Positions 42,758 through 53,711 of a DNA stretch of 64,000 bases are shown here, in pieces. A program made the translations under genes and the position numbers. The DNA is from Dichetophora obliterata (taxonomy: Eukaryota; Arthropoda; Insecta; Diptera; Sciomyzidae). Numbering within the stretch: position 1 is the first letter of the stretch; each line of letters starts with the position of its first letter. Where the stretch lies: positions 272,978,848 to 273,042,847 of the forward strand of contig OY986435.1 in the NCBI GenBank assembly GCA_963920525.1. Reading direction: 5' to 3'. The notes below the pieces were generated by a model, which was not told where the DNA came from, did no database searches, and saw only the letters and a list, made by a program, of their open reading frames with translations.

Positions 42758-45700
42758 CTGAAAGAAGAAATTGATTTCGACCAAAAACTCTACGATAATT
42801 TATAAAAATTCCAATATATTTACCTTTCATAGTATTTAATAGGATTCGTTGTAGGATGTTTGCCAAGTTTCGGAAAACTGAACTGCATAAAGTTATATTG
42901 AGGCCCTATCAGTTTTAATAGACTCATAAGAAAAAATGTTGCATAAATCCAACTAACACTCGTTACGACCACAAGGAACAGACCAATCTGTATATACGGC
43001 AAAACAGTTGAAAAAAGCATTATCATTCCAGCTACTATTGTGGTTAAAGCTGCCATCGCCGTAGGACCAATTATGCGAGTTAACGAGAATTGTGTAGCCG
43101 CATCACGTTCACTGGTAGGCGATAGCCGGTAGTGGATGCTATAATGTAAGCTAAAATCCACCGCCAATCCAATTGCAGTACTAACAGCGACACTTTCAAG
43201 AATATTTAGCTTCCAACCGAGCAATATGAGAATGGCAACAGTAGTAAAAATGGTCAGGGACACGGTTACAACAGCAAAGAGTGATATAAGCACATTCAAC
43301 GTGACAGCCAGTAGCACAACCAAGGAAGCAATCATGGCTACACCTATCGCAACTTTTGTTCCTTTTGAGAGAGTATCTTGAACATCAAAAAATTTGAGCT
43401 CGCTTGTGAACCAACCACCTTGCATTTCATTAGGTGCAGTTCTTATCTCTTTGGTAAACCAATCATCAACCGTTCTTAAAAACTTTTTAACTTCGTAATA
43501 AGAAGTTGTAGACGAAACGTTAGATTCGAATTCAATTACCAAAGCCTTTACCAGCGGTAGTGGTAACATTGTGTTATTGTCTTTCAATTGTTGTTGTTCC
43601 GAATATGTTGATGCCATTTCATCGTGATTGGAAGAAAAGAATTTCGGGCCTGCTACACCGGGTAAAAAGTATTCTCGTGGTGTAGCGTATAACATGGAAA
43701 TAGATTTCGGTAAACATAGGTCGAATATATGAGGTTCATACGGAAATTTTGAAATATCACAGCAGGGAGTACGATCAGTACTGTCCATGGTATCAATGCA
43801 CCTAAAAGTAGAAAACAAAAAATAGTTTTATTATAACTAATTAGAACTGGAAATGAAGACAAATATAATTATTTTTGTTTTGTTATTTTTAAAGTTTGAA
43901 TAAGAAAAACCTTTTTTAACAATAAAAACTCACATGCGATTCATAGAAGAAATAAAGTTTTCAATGAAACAATTCGGCAGCAGCATGCCTAGTGTTAGCT
44001 GGTAAAATGGTTGCTCCTTTAGGCGTTGACAAAATTCCAACAACCAAACTTGAGCAGCTTTTGTTGATATATTAAAATTATTGTCATAGTATAAGTTTCC
44101 CTGTGCGTATGGATTGGCATAATCACCATCATCTATCGGCAAAATACCCCAAACGAAACGAAGCGGTAATTTAAAAGTTGTCAATGCCTAAATAAAAAAG
44201 TTTTCTACTAAATAACAAGCAATTAAAGAGAGCAAAATTGAGCAATACATACTGATAGTGATTTTTCAAACCAAAATTCATGCTTTAATTTCGATTCATA
44301 TATCTCAAAAGGATGACTACTAACGAACAGTTGAAAGTGTGAGTTATCAGGTAGTTGCAGGCCAGGACTATATAGCACAATAATAGCAGAAGAAACGCCA
44401 ATCATAGCTTAAATAAAGAATTTTATGTCAATGGCTTATTTAAATTAATAATTTAACAGTATCTTATTACCAAATAATATGACCCAAATGCAAGAGTAGT
44501 TAATGACAGCGTTTACTACAAAATTTTCAAACATAACACATAGCTTTCTAATTGACTTTTTAAGCTTTGCGAGCAGGATTTGGGTGTGCAGCTTTCCCCA
44601 TATATTACTCGCTGAAAATCGCTCCATTATGGCAACTGATGCTGGTAGCCACGTGATCATCAACAAGTAATTTGTAATCACTGCTGTGCCAGCAAATATT
44701 CTGAAATTTAAAAACAACAACTTTTAAGTTCTAGTATCATTTACAAACACACAAAAATGGTTTATTTAAAAAAAATATAACACGATCCGACAGAGGTTTG
44801 CACCCATGAAAAATTCCAATATATGTTAAAATATATGTATCTTAAATATATATCTATATAAAAAATATATGTTAAAAAACATATACACGAATTTAGCATA
44901 CTTAATACTTATAGTATACTTATACTTAGTATAGTGAATACTTAAATTTTGCATTTATTCCTTTGTAATTTTTAATAAACTTTTATTTAATATATATATT
45001 ATATCCTCTTTATTTCTTATATACATTTTTTATTTCAAAACTTTTTTGTATAGAATTTAAAATCAAGTAGAAAATAAAAACAAGCATTTCGATTTGGTCA
45101 TGAATTAAACACATGAACGAAAAAATGTCTAGGATTAAAAATAAAATAAAAATTAATTGCATAAAACTCAATCATCCCTATCATGAATAAAACACAGGTT
45201 TATTCGCCCCTTGTTTATTTCCTTATTGTGAATTCCGCCCAGAATGTTTCGGAAAATTCCCCCTATTTTAACGATTTTTTCAGTCGGATATGTTCGCCAA
45301 TTTAACTGAAAAACAGTCAAATCTGGATATAAACAACTCCCGAAATAGTGAACAGCTCGAAATAGTAAACGTTTTAGTAATTGACACTGCAAAGAATCGG
45401 AAGCAAAATAGTATAAAAAAATTTTAAGATTTAAGCCAAAGCATGGTAGAGGAATACAGGTAGATGCACCAGATGAGAGCATACTGCCGGATATGACAAA
45501 ACGAAGCAAACCTTTTTATTTCTTTTCTTTTGTTTCCATTCGCCATACAACTGAATTTGACAGACATGGCAGTATGGAAAGAGAGCACAGTCAGCGCTGC
45601 AGCTACCTCTATCCTTATACCATGAGCCAAACCATCCAACAATTTTTTAAAAAAACTCAATCTCGAAAATGTGAATAGTGGATACAATGAGCAGGCCTAG

Positions 45701-48700
45701 TTCACAGATTCGACTGCATTTCCTTTTCAATTTGTTTGAATTGCGAACAGAAGAAAAATTTCAAGTTTGTTTTTATTGATAACGAAGAAAACAGATGAGT
45801 GATATTTTTCATTATTTGAAGGAAAATCCAGACATTGCCCAAAGTTTTGTTAAGGCAAAAGGCAGAAAGGAAATTGTTGTTGTGATTCTTTTTGGAAAAC
45901 TCTGCAAAAGTAAGTTAACAATGCAGGCCCACCAGTCAAAAACAATTTTGAGTGGAAGAAAGTAATGTTTTATTTGGTATAATAAACTAAAGTTACGTTC
46001 CGTGTAAGTTTGGACGGACCAAAAACGTTATGTCCGCAAAAAGGCTGCTTCTAATAAGCAACAACAAAGGGGAACAGAAGGTGGGCCTAACAGACAGTGG
46101 AAACTGTCACCTGCAGAGGAGAGAATTTTCCAGCTCATTGGGATGAAGGAAGCAGTGGGAGGCGTTGACGGTGTTGAAAGTTTTGGATTGCCTGCACCTG
46201 TCAAAAAAATTTAGGTTCCGAAAAGGAAAATGAAGAACTTTTGCTGACGAATCTGTAGAATATTTGACAGAATAAGTTTTTGAAGATTTCGCTGAAGTTG
46301 CGGATAACACAAGCGAACTGCCAACTTCATCGTAAATAAACTTAAAAAAAAAGAAGTGCAAGTGAAGTTGATGAGGAGCTTGGAGTGCAGCAAACGCTAT
46401 GTGACACTGTGAGTGAAGCAATCGCTCTTCAAAAAAAGCACCAAAAGGAAATACAATACTGCGCAAAGAAGATATATAGGACACTTGGCGAAATAAAAGA
46501 AACTGAAAAGGATAAACTTCAAGAAATGAAGCGACACAACAAAGTAATGGAAAATTTAAGAAAAGCTGAAAATGAAAGCAAAATTTAAAATAATAAAAAA
46601 ATTATAGAAATAGAAGAAATTACGCTTTTTTTATATACAGCATAAGAAATCATAGCCGCATTATATCAGACTCAGATTGAGATCTGGATATTTTTAAATT
46701 TAAAAACATAAATTGTTTATTTCGAATTTAAAATATCTAGATCTAGATCTAAGACCGAAAAAACGGCTAACAGCAGAAATATAATATTATTCTGTAATGA
46801 AATTATTTTTTAAAATATGTTTTTTTATTGTTTGTTAACCTCTTTAGTATTTTAACTAAAAAACTTAATAATATGAACTAAAATAAAATTTGATAAGTTT
46901 ATGAACTTTTTGTATAAATATAAAATTTTTGAGAATACATTTTTATTTTATAAAAAATATTAAATTGAGTACGCAACGTTTGTTCGAATACACTGAGTTT
47001 TAGACAAATAGTTTGAGTCCGCATCAGATGTTCGCTCACCATCAGTTACGCTGCCGCCATTTTCTTCCACTTTATAGTCAATACCCATTTTATAATGCAT
47101 GCACATGTTATGCAAAGCGGCACAAACACTTTGATTTAAACAGCCTTTGTAGGGGCGTAATGTAATTGCCTACTTGCAAGAAGACACTTTTTTTGACCAC
47201 TATTTTTGAGGACACCATTTACCCTTTCTATTATATTTCGACATTGCGAATGGACATAGTTATATTTTTTTTAGCAGTGCCTTCTTGAGGTGTTCTATAA
47301 GGCGTTAAAAGCCATGGCTCCAAAGCATAGCCAGCATCCCCTAAGTACAGTACTTTATTAATAAATGTTTAACTTTAAATAGTAATTTATAACTGGTACC
47401 TAGCTATTAGCCAGCTATTATTGTCACCCTGCATGAAATCTTGCTCCATTTTGGCTCTTAACTCACTTGTGTTCCAAATTAAAGAGTTGTGAGTATTATC
47501 TCCAGGATGTGTAGCGTCGATAAAACGAATTTTCATTTCACATTCGCATGCCTAAAAAATAAGAATTTAAAGTATAATAAAAAAAAAAAATAAAAACTTA
47601 CAATCATAACATTTAAACTATAAGACCCTTTTCTATTAGAAAATAAATGTTTGTTTGTCGTAGTAACTATGATATTGACATGATTTTCATCAACGGCGCC
47701 CACAACACCAGGTAATTTGTACTTTAAGTAAATGAACAGCGCATTTTTGCGTTTTTCTTCTGGTAGCAACCAAGTTATCCACTGTGGACATAGTGAATGC
47801 AAGAATCCTCAAGAACGTTCAAAATTTCAGAGAGAGCTATAAACCGCAATCATGCGCTCAGTTTCACTATTGGCGGTACACCAAAAGAGTTTTTAGACGG
47901 AGGCAAGGCGGTGATCCAATAAATATTTAAATATTGTCTTGTTGGCATGGTAAAACTGTTGAAACTGATGAAAATATGCAAATTCTTTATTGATTAAAAA
48001 AAAAATTCAGCTTACATTATTGGTTCATATAACTCCAAAGGATTTGAATGGTCCCGTAAAGTTTCCGCGAAGCTCGTAGCAGATTTATTTTGGCACAATC
48101 CTCTTCCGCACACAGAAAACGTAATGCACTGCTGTGCATTTTAATTTTTAGATGCTGTTTTCTTTTTTAATAGCAATTTTTTTCAATAATTTATTTACAC
48201 TATTTGATTAATTAACACTCAAACAATAAGCAGCTATGCGTTGTTCGAAACTTGCCAGTTACTCGAATTTGGTGACACAAAATTTTGGTTGGAGAGGACA
48301 CAAAAAATTCGGGGGAATAAAAATCCGGGCGGAATTCACAATAAGGCTGAATATTTCGTAGATTACCCTTATTTTTATTTTCTGCATCGCATCTCCTTGG
48401 TTAACATTCGATCAAAGCCTCACAACGGTACTTTGGAATACTATACCAAATCCTTTGTGTCCACAAATCTGGCAAATCTTTGGGCTTTACTGTTAGTATT
48501 TGATTTATTTACACTCAAACAATAAGCAGCTATGCGTTGTTCGAAACTTGACATTTGTTCGGAGTGAAATTTTGTTCGGGTGGAATTCACAATACCAAAT
48601 TTTGGTTCGAGGGGACACAAAAAATTCGGGGGAATAAAAATCCGGGTGCAATTCACAATAAGGCTGAATATTTCGTACAATTACCCTTATTTTTATTTTC

Positions 48701-51700
48701 TGCATCGCATCTCCTTGGTTAACTTTCGACCAAAGCCTCACAACAGTACTTTGGAATACTATACCAAATCCTTTGTGTCCACAAATCTGGCAAATCTTTG
48801 GGCTTTACTGTTAGTATTTGATTTATTTACACTCAAACAATAAGCAGCTATGCGTTGTTCGAAACTTGACATTTGTTCGGAGTGAAATTTTGTTCGGGTG
48901 GAATTCACAATACCAAATTTTGGTTCGAGGGGACACCAAAAATTCGGGGGAATAAAAATCCGGGCGGAATTCACAATAAGGCTGAATATTTCGAAGGAAA
49001 TCCCTTATTCTTAATTACTGCATCGCATCTCCTTGGTAAACTTTCGACCAACGCCTCACAACGGTACTTTGGAATACTATACTAAATCCTTTGTGTCCAC
49101 AAATCTTTCGGCTTTACTGTATTTGCTGCTCAACATCACTCAACAGATTATCAATCGGGCACATTAACTTATTAACAAGAATGTCTTCCAAGCAACTCTT
49201 AACTGTGGGTGGAAGCAGTGTGCTTGGATCATTATCCTGCATTAAACGCAATTAAAGCGGCAATTATCCTCTGTAAACGGTATCTTGGTATGGATAAGTA
49301 TGTTTTTGTAAACGTGCTGATCCATTTTTAGGTAAATTTTAACAATCGGGCCAACTCCGTGCCAAGAAAATCCCAAAACCTTTCCGCCACCGTATTTAAA
49401 AGTCTTAAGCGTGTACCTTGGATTTTGTTGCATTTTTTGAAGACGCCACACATATTGTTTGCCGTCAGATGTGAACCCGCAAAACTTGGATTCCTCACTC
49501 TAAAGCACACTTTTCCAAAAATTCGTTGGATTTTTTAAATGTCTTTTTTTTTGCAAACGCAAGTCCACAATTAATATTTTTTGCAACACATGTAGAGTAT
49601 GTTCGGCTTTACATCCACGTAAAATGTTTTCATTCAAGCGTCTTCTTATGGCTTTTGAGGACCACATTTATGCCATATTTTGATGAAATTTCTTTTTTAA
49701 TTTCATTTGAGGTCTTAAAAGGATCCTTAAGTGAAACTCTATAAATCAAATGGTCGTGGCTTGCTGTTGTTTTTCACGCACTAGGTCGCTGGACATTTTT
49801 AATGCCCTCTTACTGTTTTTTGTTGTAATGCTTTATATATGTACAATCATTCTGGACTATCTTAGAAGCAGAGCAGTCTCCGAAACTGTGCTTCCACCAT
49901 TTTTCATTTGCTGAATCAAGTTCTGCTGAGCCTCTGAACACTAGTAACTAATGGCACATTGAGTCAACTTTGTAAACAACAATCAACAAAAAATATTTGT
50001 TTACAATTCTTAAGCTAAGATGTAAAAAATTTCCAATTAGACTTACTAACACAGTGGTTACTAAATTCGTAACCACCACTGTACGTGTTTCGTCATTTTC
50101 CTCTAGCACGTCCCAATTTTTTTTTTATAACATGCAATAACAATAGAGTTCAGCTACTACAGCTTTTTCGCACTTTCTCTGCATTAGATCATTTTAAGAA
50201 CCAACCTTAAAATCATTGAAATATCTCAACGATATCGATAAAAGTGGTCTAAAATAATCTTAAGTGAGAAAAATGTACCCACCATAATATGGGTTGGGCT
50301 CAGGGACAACACAAGACATAACAACTAACCATGCGCTTACATAGATCTAAACATACATAAGTTTTAAATCTACTTTTGAGTTGACCTTTCGATAATTTAA
50401 CATAAAAAGTCTAGTTGTTAACAAAGGTCTCATGCGATGATTTGTTCTACTAAAAGGTAAATATTGCTTTTACTGCTTCAGCTTTTTTAGTGCTTCTACG
50501 GTTAGAGTTAAAATTTATAAGAGTTAGGAGTTGTAATGAATCGAACTCACCAGTTATGAGTTCTTGTAAATAGACGATATCAGCAGACTTCCTTGTCTCA
50601 TTTAAAGATTGCATTTTTAATAGTTTTAAACGCTCCTCATAAGGAGGAAAAATCCATTTTAAATCGATTTTAATGTTTTTATCATCATAGGAGACGCTTT
50701 TAAATATGATATATCGCTATAAAATATAAAACAATGGACAGATTTTCATGAATGAAGTCGTTTTAAAAAGGTTATTATTTAATAAACTTTTAAAATTAAA
50801 AATCATTTCCATTCCTTTTTTAAATTTTTATTTATGAATTTTTCGAAAAAATGTTTGCTTAAAATTTTATATGTTTGCGAATAAACTGTATTTCCAACTT
50901 GTTAAAAATTTTGGACGGCTGTATTTTCGTTTATTACTTCCTGGATAAGTGTCTCGACAAATAGACCAACAATTATTCAGCTAGCATGTGTCTTGAGTGT
51001 TTTCCTTTAAAACGACTTTCCATAGTTGCTAAATCCTTGTGAAATCGTTCACCATGTTCATTACTGAAGTCTCCTAGATTTGACGTGAAAAAGACCACAT
51101 GGTTGTTTTTAAAAAATTAATTTTTAACGACATGTTTATTTTCATGGCGCCATACGCGGAAATCATTTCCTTCACAATTTCTTTATAGTTTGGAAATCTG
51201 TAACTTACCAAAAAAAAAAAAAAGAAGAAGAAGAAGAGTGAACATTGCTGCTCAAAATGTGCTTACCACAGCAGAGCTTCTGAAGTTGGTGAGTAAGTAG
51301 GCTTCAAATCAGCAGAGGTCCCCAAGAAGGTGAGTTTCCGGGTAGAATAGATTTTGTAGTTGGAGACAGTCATTGAGCTCCTAAAAAAGTGAATTCGGCA
51401 GAGCTCGTCAGCTGTGTCATGAGAAGACACGCATATATTGGATTTTTTGATGTGTGCAACAAAAATTTTGGTTTTTTTTTGGTATTTTTCTCAAACATTT
51501 AAAATTTTGAGCAAAAATTTTTTTAAAAATTCATACTTAAATAAAAATTTAAGAAACGTATGGAACTGATTTTTTATTTTAATAATTTGTTATTTAATAA
51601 CCTTTCGAAAATGCCATTGTTCATGAAAATCAGTTTAATCTTTTATATTTTATAGCGTTATTTTATATTTAAAAGCGTCAGCGGTGATCATGAACACTTT

Positions 51701-52473
51701 AAAATCGATTTGAAAATGACATGAAATAATATCTTTTTTAACGCTTTTTTTAGAATATTCTGGAATTTCTTATGGGTGCAACTAAAAGTTTTATTTTATC
51801 GGACCGTGTAATAAACGAAAAAATATTTTAGTTCTCTCGAAGAATGCTGGTTACCAACCAAACTGCTGTGTAAAAATATTTTTTGTTTTACCCAAAGCAT
51901 TTAATTGAAGTAATGCAGCTGATGTATGATGCATAAAAGGCTCCAGCAGTTGTTACAGATGTGACAAACATTGAAAGAGCTGCATGACGCAACGTTAGTG
52001 CCATTAAATTTTTCAAGGTTTCCGTATTTTCAGTGTCTACAGTGACTGACAACGAATTCGCTGTATTGATTGATTTTGCAAAACTTTCTTCCAAAACACA
52101 TTGCCATATTTTAACAAAAATAAAAGCGTCATCGGCACCAATTCCTTGAAGAAGTAAGCAAATAATTAAAGAGATTAAAAAATTATAAATAAAAAATATA
52201 CTCACCAATAATCACAACCACAGCCAGTAAATTCATATAGGGAAAGAAGGACATCTCAAATATGAGCGTGTATATAAAATATGCCAATCCTAAGGCGAAT
52301 ACTACGGCTAAGCAAGTCATGCCGGTTACAAACAACGATGTCGTATACAACCACATGCAGGTCATGACAAAAATTCCACCAAGTGCAACCAACCAACCAT
52401 CCTTTAATAAGCTCTCATTGAACAGTTCATTTTCCAAGCCTAAGTCCATGGCCGCCACTCGGACAAGCTCATT
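42442..52473 (-). CDS. disp: dispatched: RND/sterol-sensing-domain Hedgehog-release transporter, 3' part
   Basis: Multi-pass plasma-membrane protein that exports cholesterol-modified Hedgehog from producing cells. Seven minus-strand exons join with matching phases: 52,473-52,206; 52,144-51,892; 44,700-44,471; 44,407-44,253; 44,187-43,934; 43,801-42,824; 42,757-42,442 (TGA at 42,444-42,442), 817 residues. Introns are GT-AG, mostly 60-140 bp, except one of 7,191 bp. The sterol-sensing region (residues ~10-180) holds [19 protein letters not shown] with the paired Asp of transmembrane helix 4 (residues 94-95). The second half holds [12 protein letters not shown] with the helix-10 Asp (about residue 602). 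Both are known to be needed for ion-driven transport. A large extracellular loop (~265-530) and a polar C-terminal tail are present. About 400 N-terminal residues are outside the visible exons. I call Dispatched rather than Patched-related proteins from the sequence around FMNLLA...KIWQCV and KCFGIFAGTAV. Confidence 0.93.
42824..43801 (-). CDS. disp: disp exon: loop end and helices 8-12
   Basis: Longest visible exon (326 codons). Contains [40 protein letters not shown] with the helix-10 Asp, and the last helices up to [11 protein letters not shown]. Donor AAAG/GTAAAT at 42,823. Confidence 0.92.
43934..44187 (-). CDS. disp: disp exon: second extracellular loop
   Basis: Encodes [20 protein letters not shown] through [13 protein letters not shown]. 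Donor GTGAGT at 43,933; ends in phase 2. Confidence 0.9.
44253..44407 (-). CDS. disp: disp exon: helix 7 and start of second extracellular loop
   Basis: The acceptor TTTATTTAAG precedes CTATGATTGG. Encodes [20 protein letters not shown] and the first loop residues. Donor GTATGT at 44,252; ends in phase 0. Confidence 0.9.
44471..44700 (-). CDS. disp: disp exon: end of sterol-sensing domain
   Basis: Encodes [20 protein letters not shown] and the cytosolic linker to SCIWVILFG. Donor GTAATAAG at 44,470. Ends in phase 1. Confidence 0.9.
45795..46588 (+). pseudogene. Harbinger-associated Myb/SANT-like DNA-binding protein, decayed
   Basis: Starts at ATG 45,795 ([20 protein letters not shown]). Recognisable further blocks in changing frames are [19 protein letters not shown] sequence around [40 protein letters not shown] and, in the last open stretch (46,385-46,588), a basic coiled-coil-like tail [20 protein letters not shown]. 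In Harbinger this protein carries the nuclease into the nucleus and binds the element ends. There are several stops, so it is inactive. Confidence 0.7.
47010..47930 (-). pseudogene. HARBI1-like DDE nuclease (Harbinger transposase), decayed
   Basis: Three exon-like pieces on the minus strand. Piece 1 (47,802-47,590): [36 protein letters not shown] (first Asp; the usual DGTH is altered to DENH), [17 protein letters not shown]. Piece 2 after an AG acceptor near 47,553: [31 protein letters not shown]. Piece 3 (about 47,345 downward): [19 protein letters not shown] (second Asp), then [11 protein letters not shown] (Glu) and [16 protein letters not shown] in shifted frames. The catalytic triad is largely present but frames are broken. 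Confidence 0.85.
48200..49125. repeat. Three tandem ~300-bp units derived from the Harbinger end
   Basis: The phrase ACACTCAAACAATAAGCAGC starts units at about 48,215, 48,511 and 48,829 (spacing 297 and 318). Each contains AAATTCGGGGGAATAAAAAT, an inverted-end sequence AATTCACAATAAGG, CTGCATCGCATCTCCTTGGT and ATCCTTTGTGTCCACAAATC. The extra ~20 bp in unit 2 comes from an additional TTCGGGTGGAATTCACAATA block. The third unit is more diverged at its right edge. Confidence 0.9.
49130..49935 (-). pseudogene. Tc1-like transposase fragment
   Basis: Minus strand, read from 49,935: HTH remnants ([14 protein letters not shown]), [41 protein letters not shown] (first Asp changed to Glu), [38 protein letters not shown] and [16 protein letters not shown] (second Asp). 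The last Glu block is missing and several frameshifts occur. It belongs to a different Tc1 lineage from those at 37 and 54 kb. Confidence 0.8.
50143..50654 (-). mobile_element. 3' end of a CR1/Kiri-like retrotransposon, severely 5'-truncated
   Basis: Reverse-complement similarity to 20,690-21,235: shared phrases include TTGTCCCTGA.CCCAACC, GTGCGAAAAAGCTGT and GATCTATGTAA.CGCATG. It covers the last ~60 codons (degenerate) and the 3' untranslated region. Typical 5'-truncated non-LTR copy, pointing the opposite way to the one at 19-21 kb. Confidence 0.85.
50655..51718. mobile_element. DNA element with ~150-bp terminal inverted repeats and an unfamiliar ORF remnant
   Basis: The left arm from 50,655 (CATTTTAAATCGATTTTAAT, then GACGCTTTTAAATAT, CGCTATAAAATATAAAA, GATTTTCATGAA, AGGTTATTATTTAATAA) is inverted at the right end, ending 51,718, with the same phrases in the same order on the minus strand. 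Between the arms lies a minus-strand coding remnant (50,895-51,205) and a short GAA-rich tract (about 51,222-51,238). No target duplication was visible. The superfamily is unknown to me. Confidence 0.75.
50895..51205 (-). pseudogene. Remnant of an uncharacterised arthropod ORF with a GERFHxD motif
   Basis: Minus strand, frame 1: [20 protein letters not shown]; then after a frameshift near 51,105: [20 protein letters not shown] followed by [20 protein letters not shown] and LAE. From memory, the pattern (K/N)MS.K.HFL...LGDFS.E.GERFH.D...ME.R..G......MLAEYCW is found in large families of uncharacterised, repetitive proteins in arthropod and hydrozoan genomes. A splice-acceptor-like TTACAG lies just upstream. 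Function not known. Placement between long inverted repeats suggests it belongs to a DNA transposon. Confidence 0.6.
51892..52144 (-). CDS. disp: disp exon: GADD motif and following helices
   Basis: The acceptor TTCTTCAAG precedes GAATTGGTGCC; the 61-bp intron before it is tiny. Encodes [17 protein letters not shown] through [11 protein letters not shown]. Donor GTAAAAC at 51,891. Ends in phase 2. Confidence 0.9.
52206..52473 (-). CDS. disp: disp exon: start of sterol-sensing domain
   Basis: The acceptor CACTTGCAG precedes AATGAGCTTG; the donor is G/GTGAGT at 52,205. Encodes [20 protein letters not shown] and three membrane helices up to [10 protein letters not shown]. Ends in phase 1. Confidence 0.9.
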
Positions 52474-52608
52474 CTGCAAGTGACTAAAAAGTAGCAGAAA
52501 AAAGTAATCAATAATTATTGAATCATTTTAAATAAAAATTCAAAATCATTCAATTGTCAACACAAAGTTTGCATATTTTTTTTTTTTTGTTTTTGGTAAA
52601 CCAACAGA

Positions 52609-53265
52609 ATGTTAGAATGTCTGGATCACAATGAAACAACTACACAACATTATTTCAAGCCTCATAAGCCGAGTGATTTTGCTGTTAAGGCAAAGAAAAT
52701 AACACAGAGCGATGAAGTTCTCCTTAGTGGCTACTTTCGCAGAAACATACAAATCAATGGCGCTCCAGGCAATAGTAAAGTTTGGCCAAAAACCATGGTT
52801 AGTGTTGAGGAATATCAAGACTATCTTAAACGTTTGGAGTGCTGCAAAAAGGAACTTTATAATCTATTTTTTCGTTGCTCCAGTGGGGATCCATCTCTGC
52901 TAGATAAAATGATCAGAGATCTTGAAAAAACCGTTTACCAAGTAGATTATTCCCCGGATGTACATGTTTTGCTTAAAAAGTGCAAATTTGGTAAAACCGA
53001 TGGTGAACCAACAAATTTGAAATACAACCATACAACATATCAAACATATTTTAATCGCATCGAAGAATTGATACGCTTTAAAGATGTCCTTTATGGACTT
53101 GTTCGTAAAGAGAATATAGAGGAATTAAGAAATGAATTGAAAAAGATTTACAGAATGGGAACAACAACATATAATGACACAATCTGTGTACCAGCTATTG
53201 AATTATCAAAAACCAAGATGCTTAAAAATGCTCCAATAGATCGTTATACTTTACGTAGAATATAA
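52609..53265 (+). CDS. Uncharacterised 218-residue protein, single exon
   Basis: Open frame from ATG 52,609 (context ACAGAATGTT) to TAA 53,265, with AATAAA at 53,301-53,306. Codon use and composition look like a real protein: charged, no signal peptide, no membrane helix. Residues ~65-100 (VSVEEYQDYLKRLECCKKEL) and ~150-190 (YFNRIEELIRFKDVLYGLVR, ENIEELRNELKKIYRMG) are predicted helical by eye, possibly coiled coil. I do not recognise the family. It lies 135 bp from the first visible disp exon on the opposite strand and, since disp continues upstream, is probably nested in a disp intron. It is not bordered by transposon ends, so a host gene is more likely than an element ORF. Confidence 0.75.
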   Translation: MLECLDHNETTTQHYFKPHKPSDFAVKAKKITQSDEVLLSGYFRRNIQINGAPGNSKVWPKTMVSVEEYQDYLKRLECCKKELYNLFFRCSSGDPSLLDKMIRDLEKTVYQVDYSPDVHVLLKKCKFGKTDGEPTNLKYNHTTYQTYFNRIEELIRFKDVLYGLVRKENIEELRNELKKIYRMGTTTYNDTICVPAIELSKTKMLKNAPIDRYTLRRI

Positions 53266-53437
53266 ACCTGTAATTATAAAAAAAAACTGATTAATATTGG
53301 AATAAACCGAGTATAACAACACATCCAATATTTTTGCCGATACAAATATTAAAAAAAAAATTAACATATAAAAGTTAGTTTAATCCTTTACCTTTTAAAT
53401 CGAAACAGTAAAAATATATGTTTTACTCATAATACCT

Positions 53438-53711
53438 TGAACACATTGACGATGACAGCAACAGTGCGTAAAATGTCAAATTATTTTTACATGCTTTTCT
53501 TATGGAGGTGAATATGGTGAAAATGTTGCAACGACAATGAGTGATTGCAACAAAGTCGCTGTCGTCGGCTTAGAATTTTTTCTAATTTGACGTGCGACAA
53601 CAGAGCAATATAAGTGTGTATACGTGAATGAAACAATCTAATGATACTTCCAGAATGTTGTTTCTTTCTTCGTGTTGTTTCGCACTGTTGCAGTCGTCGT
53701 CAATGTGTTCA
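53438..53711. mobile_element. MITE with TGAACACATTGACGA ends
   Basis: The left TGAACACATTGACGATGACA and right (minus strand) TGAACACATTGACGACGACT form ~31-bp inverted ends that extend through GCAACAGTGCG. No ORF, no clear target duplication. Its ends resemble the MITE at 54,065 (shared ACACATTGAC and CAACAGT). Confidence 0.8.

Larger units (their letters stand above)
45205..49125. mobile_element. PIF/Harbinger element with two genes and a tandemly amplified right end
   Basis: Carries both genes expected of Harbinger: a Myb/SANT-like DNA-binding protein (plus, 45,795-46,588) and a HARBI1-like nuclease (minus, 47,010-47,930), converging. The left edge holds CCTTATTGTGAATTCCGCCC (about 45,221); its reverse complement GGGCGGAATTCACAATAAGG occurs at about 48,334 and again, with variants, in each of three tandem units (48,200-49,125). 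Edges and target duplication are not fixed precisely. It lies in the long disp intron. Confidence 0.75.
44701..51891 (-). other. 7.2-kb disp intron filled with mobile elements
   Basis: Bounded by donor GTAAAAC (51,891) and acceptor TTTAAATTTCAG (44,701). All other visible disp introns are short. Nearly the whole length is accounted for by the Harbinger-like element, its tandem-repeat end, a Tc1 fragment, a CR1/Kiri-like 3' end and the long-TIR element listed separately. The stretch 44,701-45,200 next to the acceptor is AT-rich without features. Confidence 0.85.

Noticed and set aside
42442..44700. Annotation as Patched or a Patched-related protein
   Set aside because: Helix-4 GADD with KIWQCV and the following KCFGIFAGTAV segment fit Dispatched better than Patched or Ptr proteins, in which the surrounding sequence differs.
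45168..45687. Overlapping minus-strand ORFs of 113 and 87 codons
   Set aside because: No recognisable domain; they lie in the untranslated left end of the Harbinger-like element.
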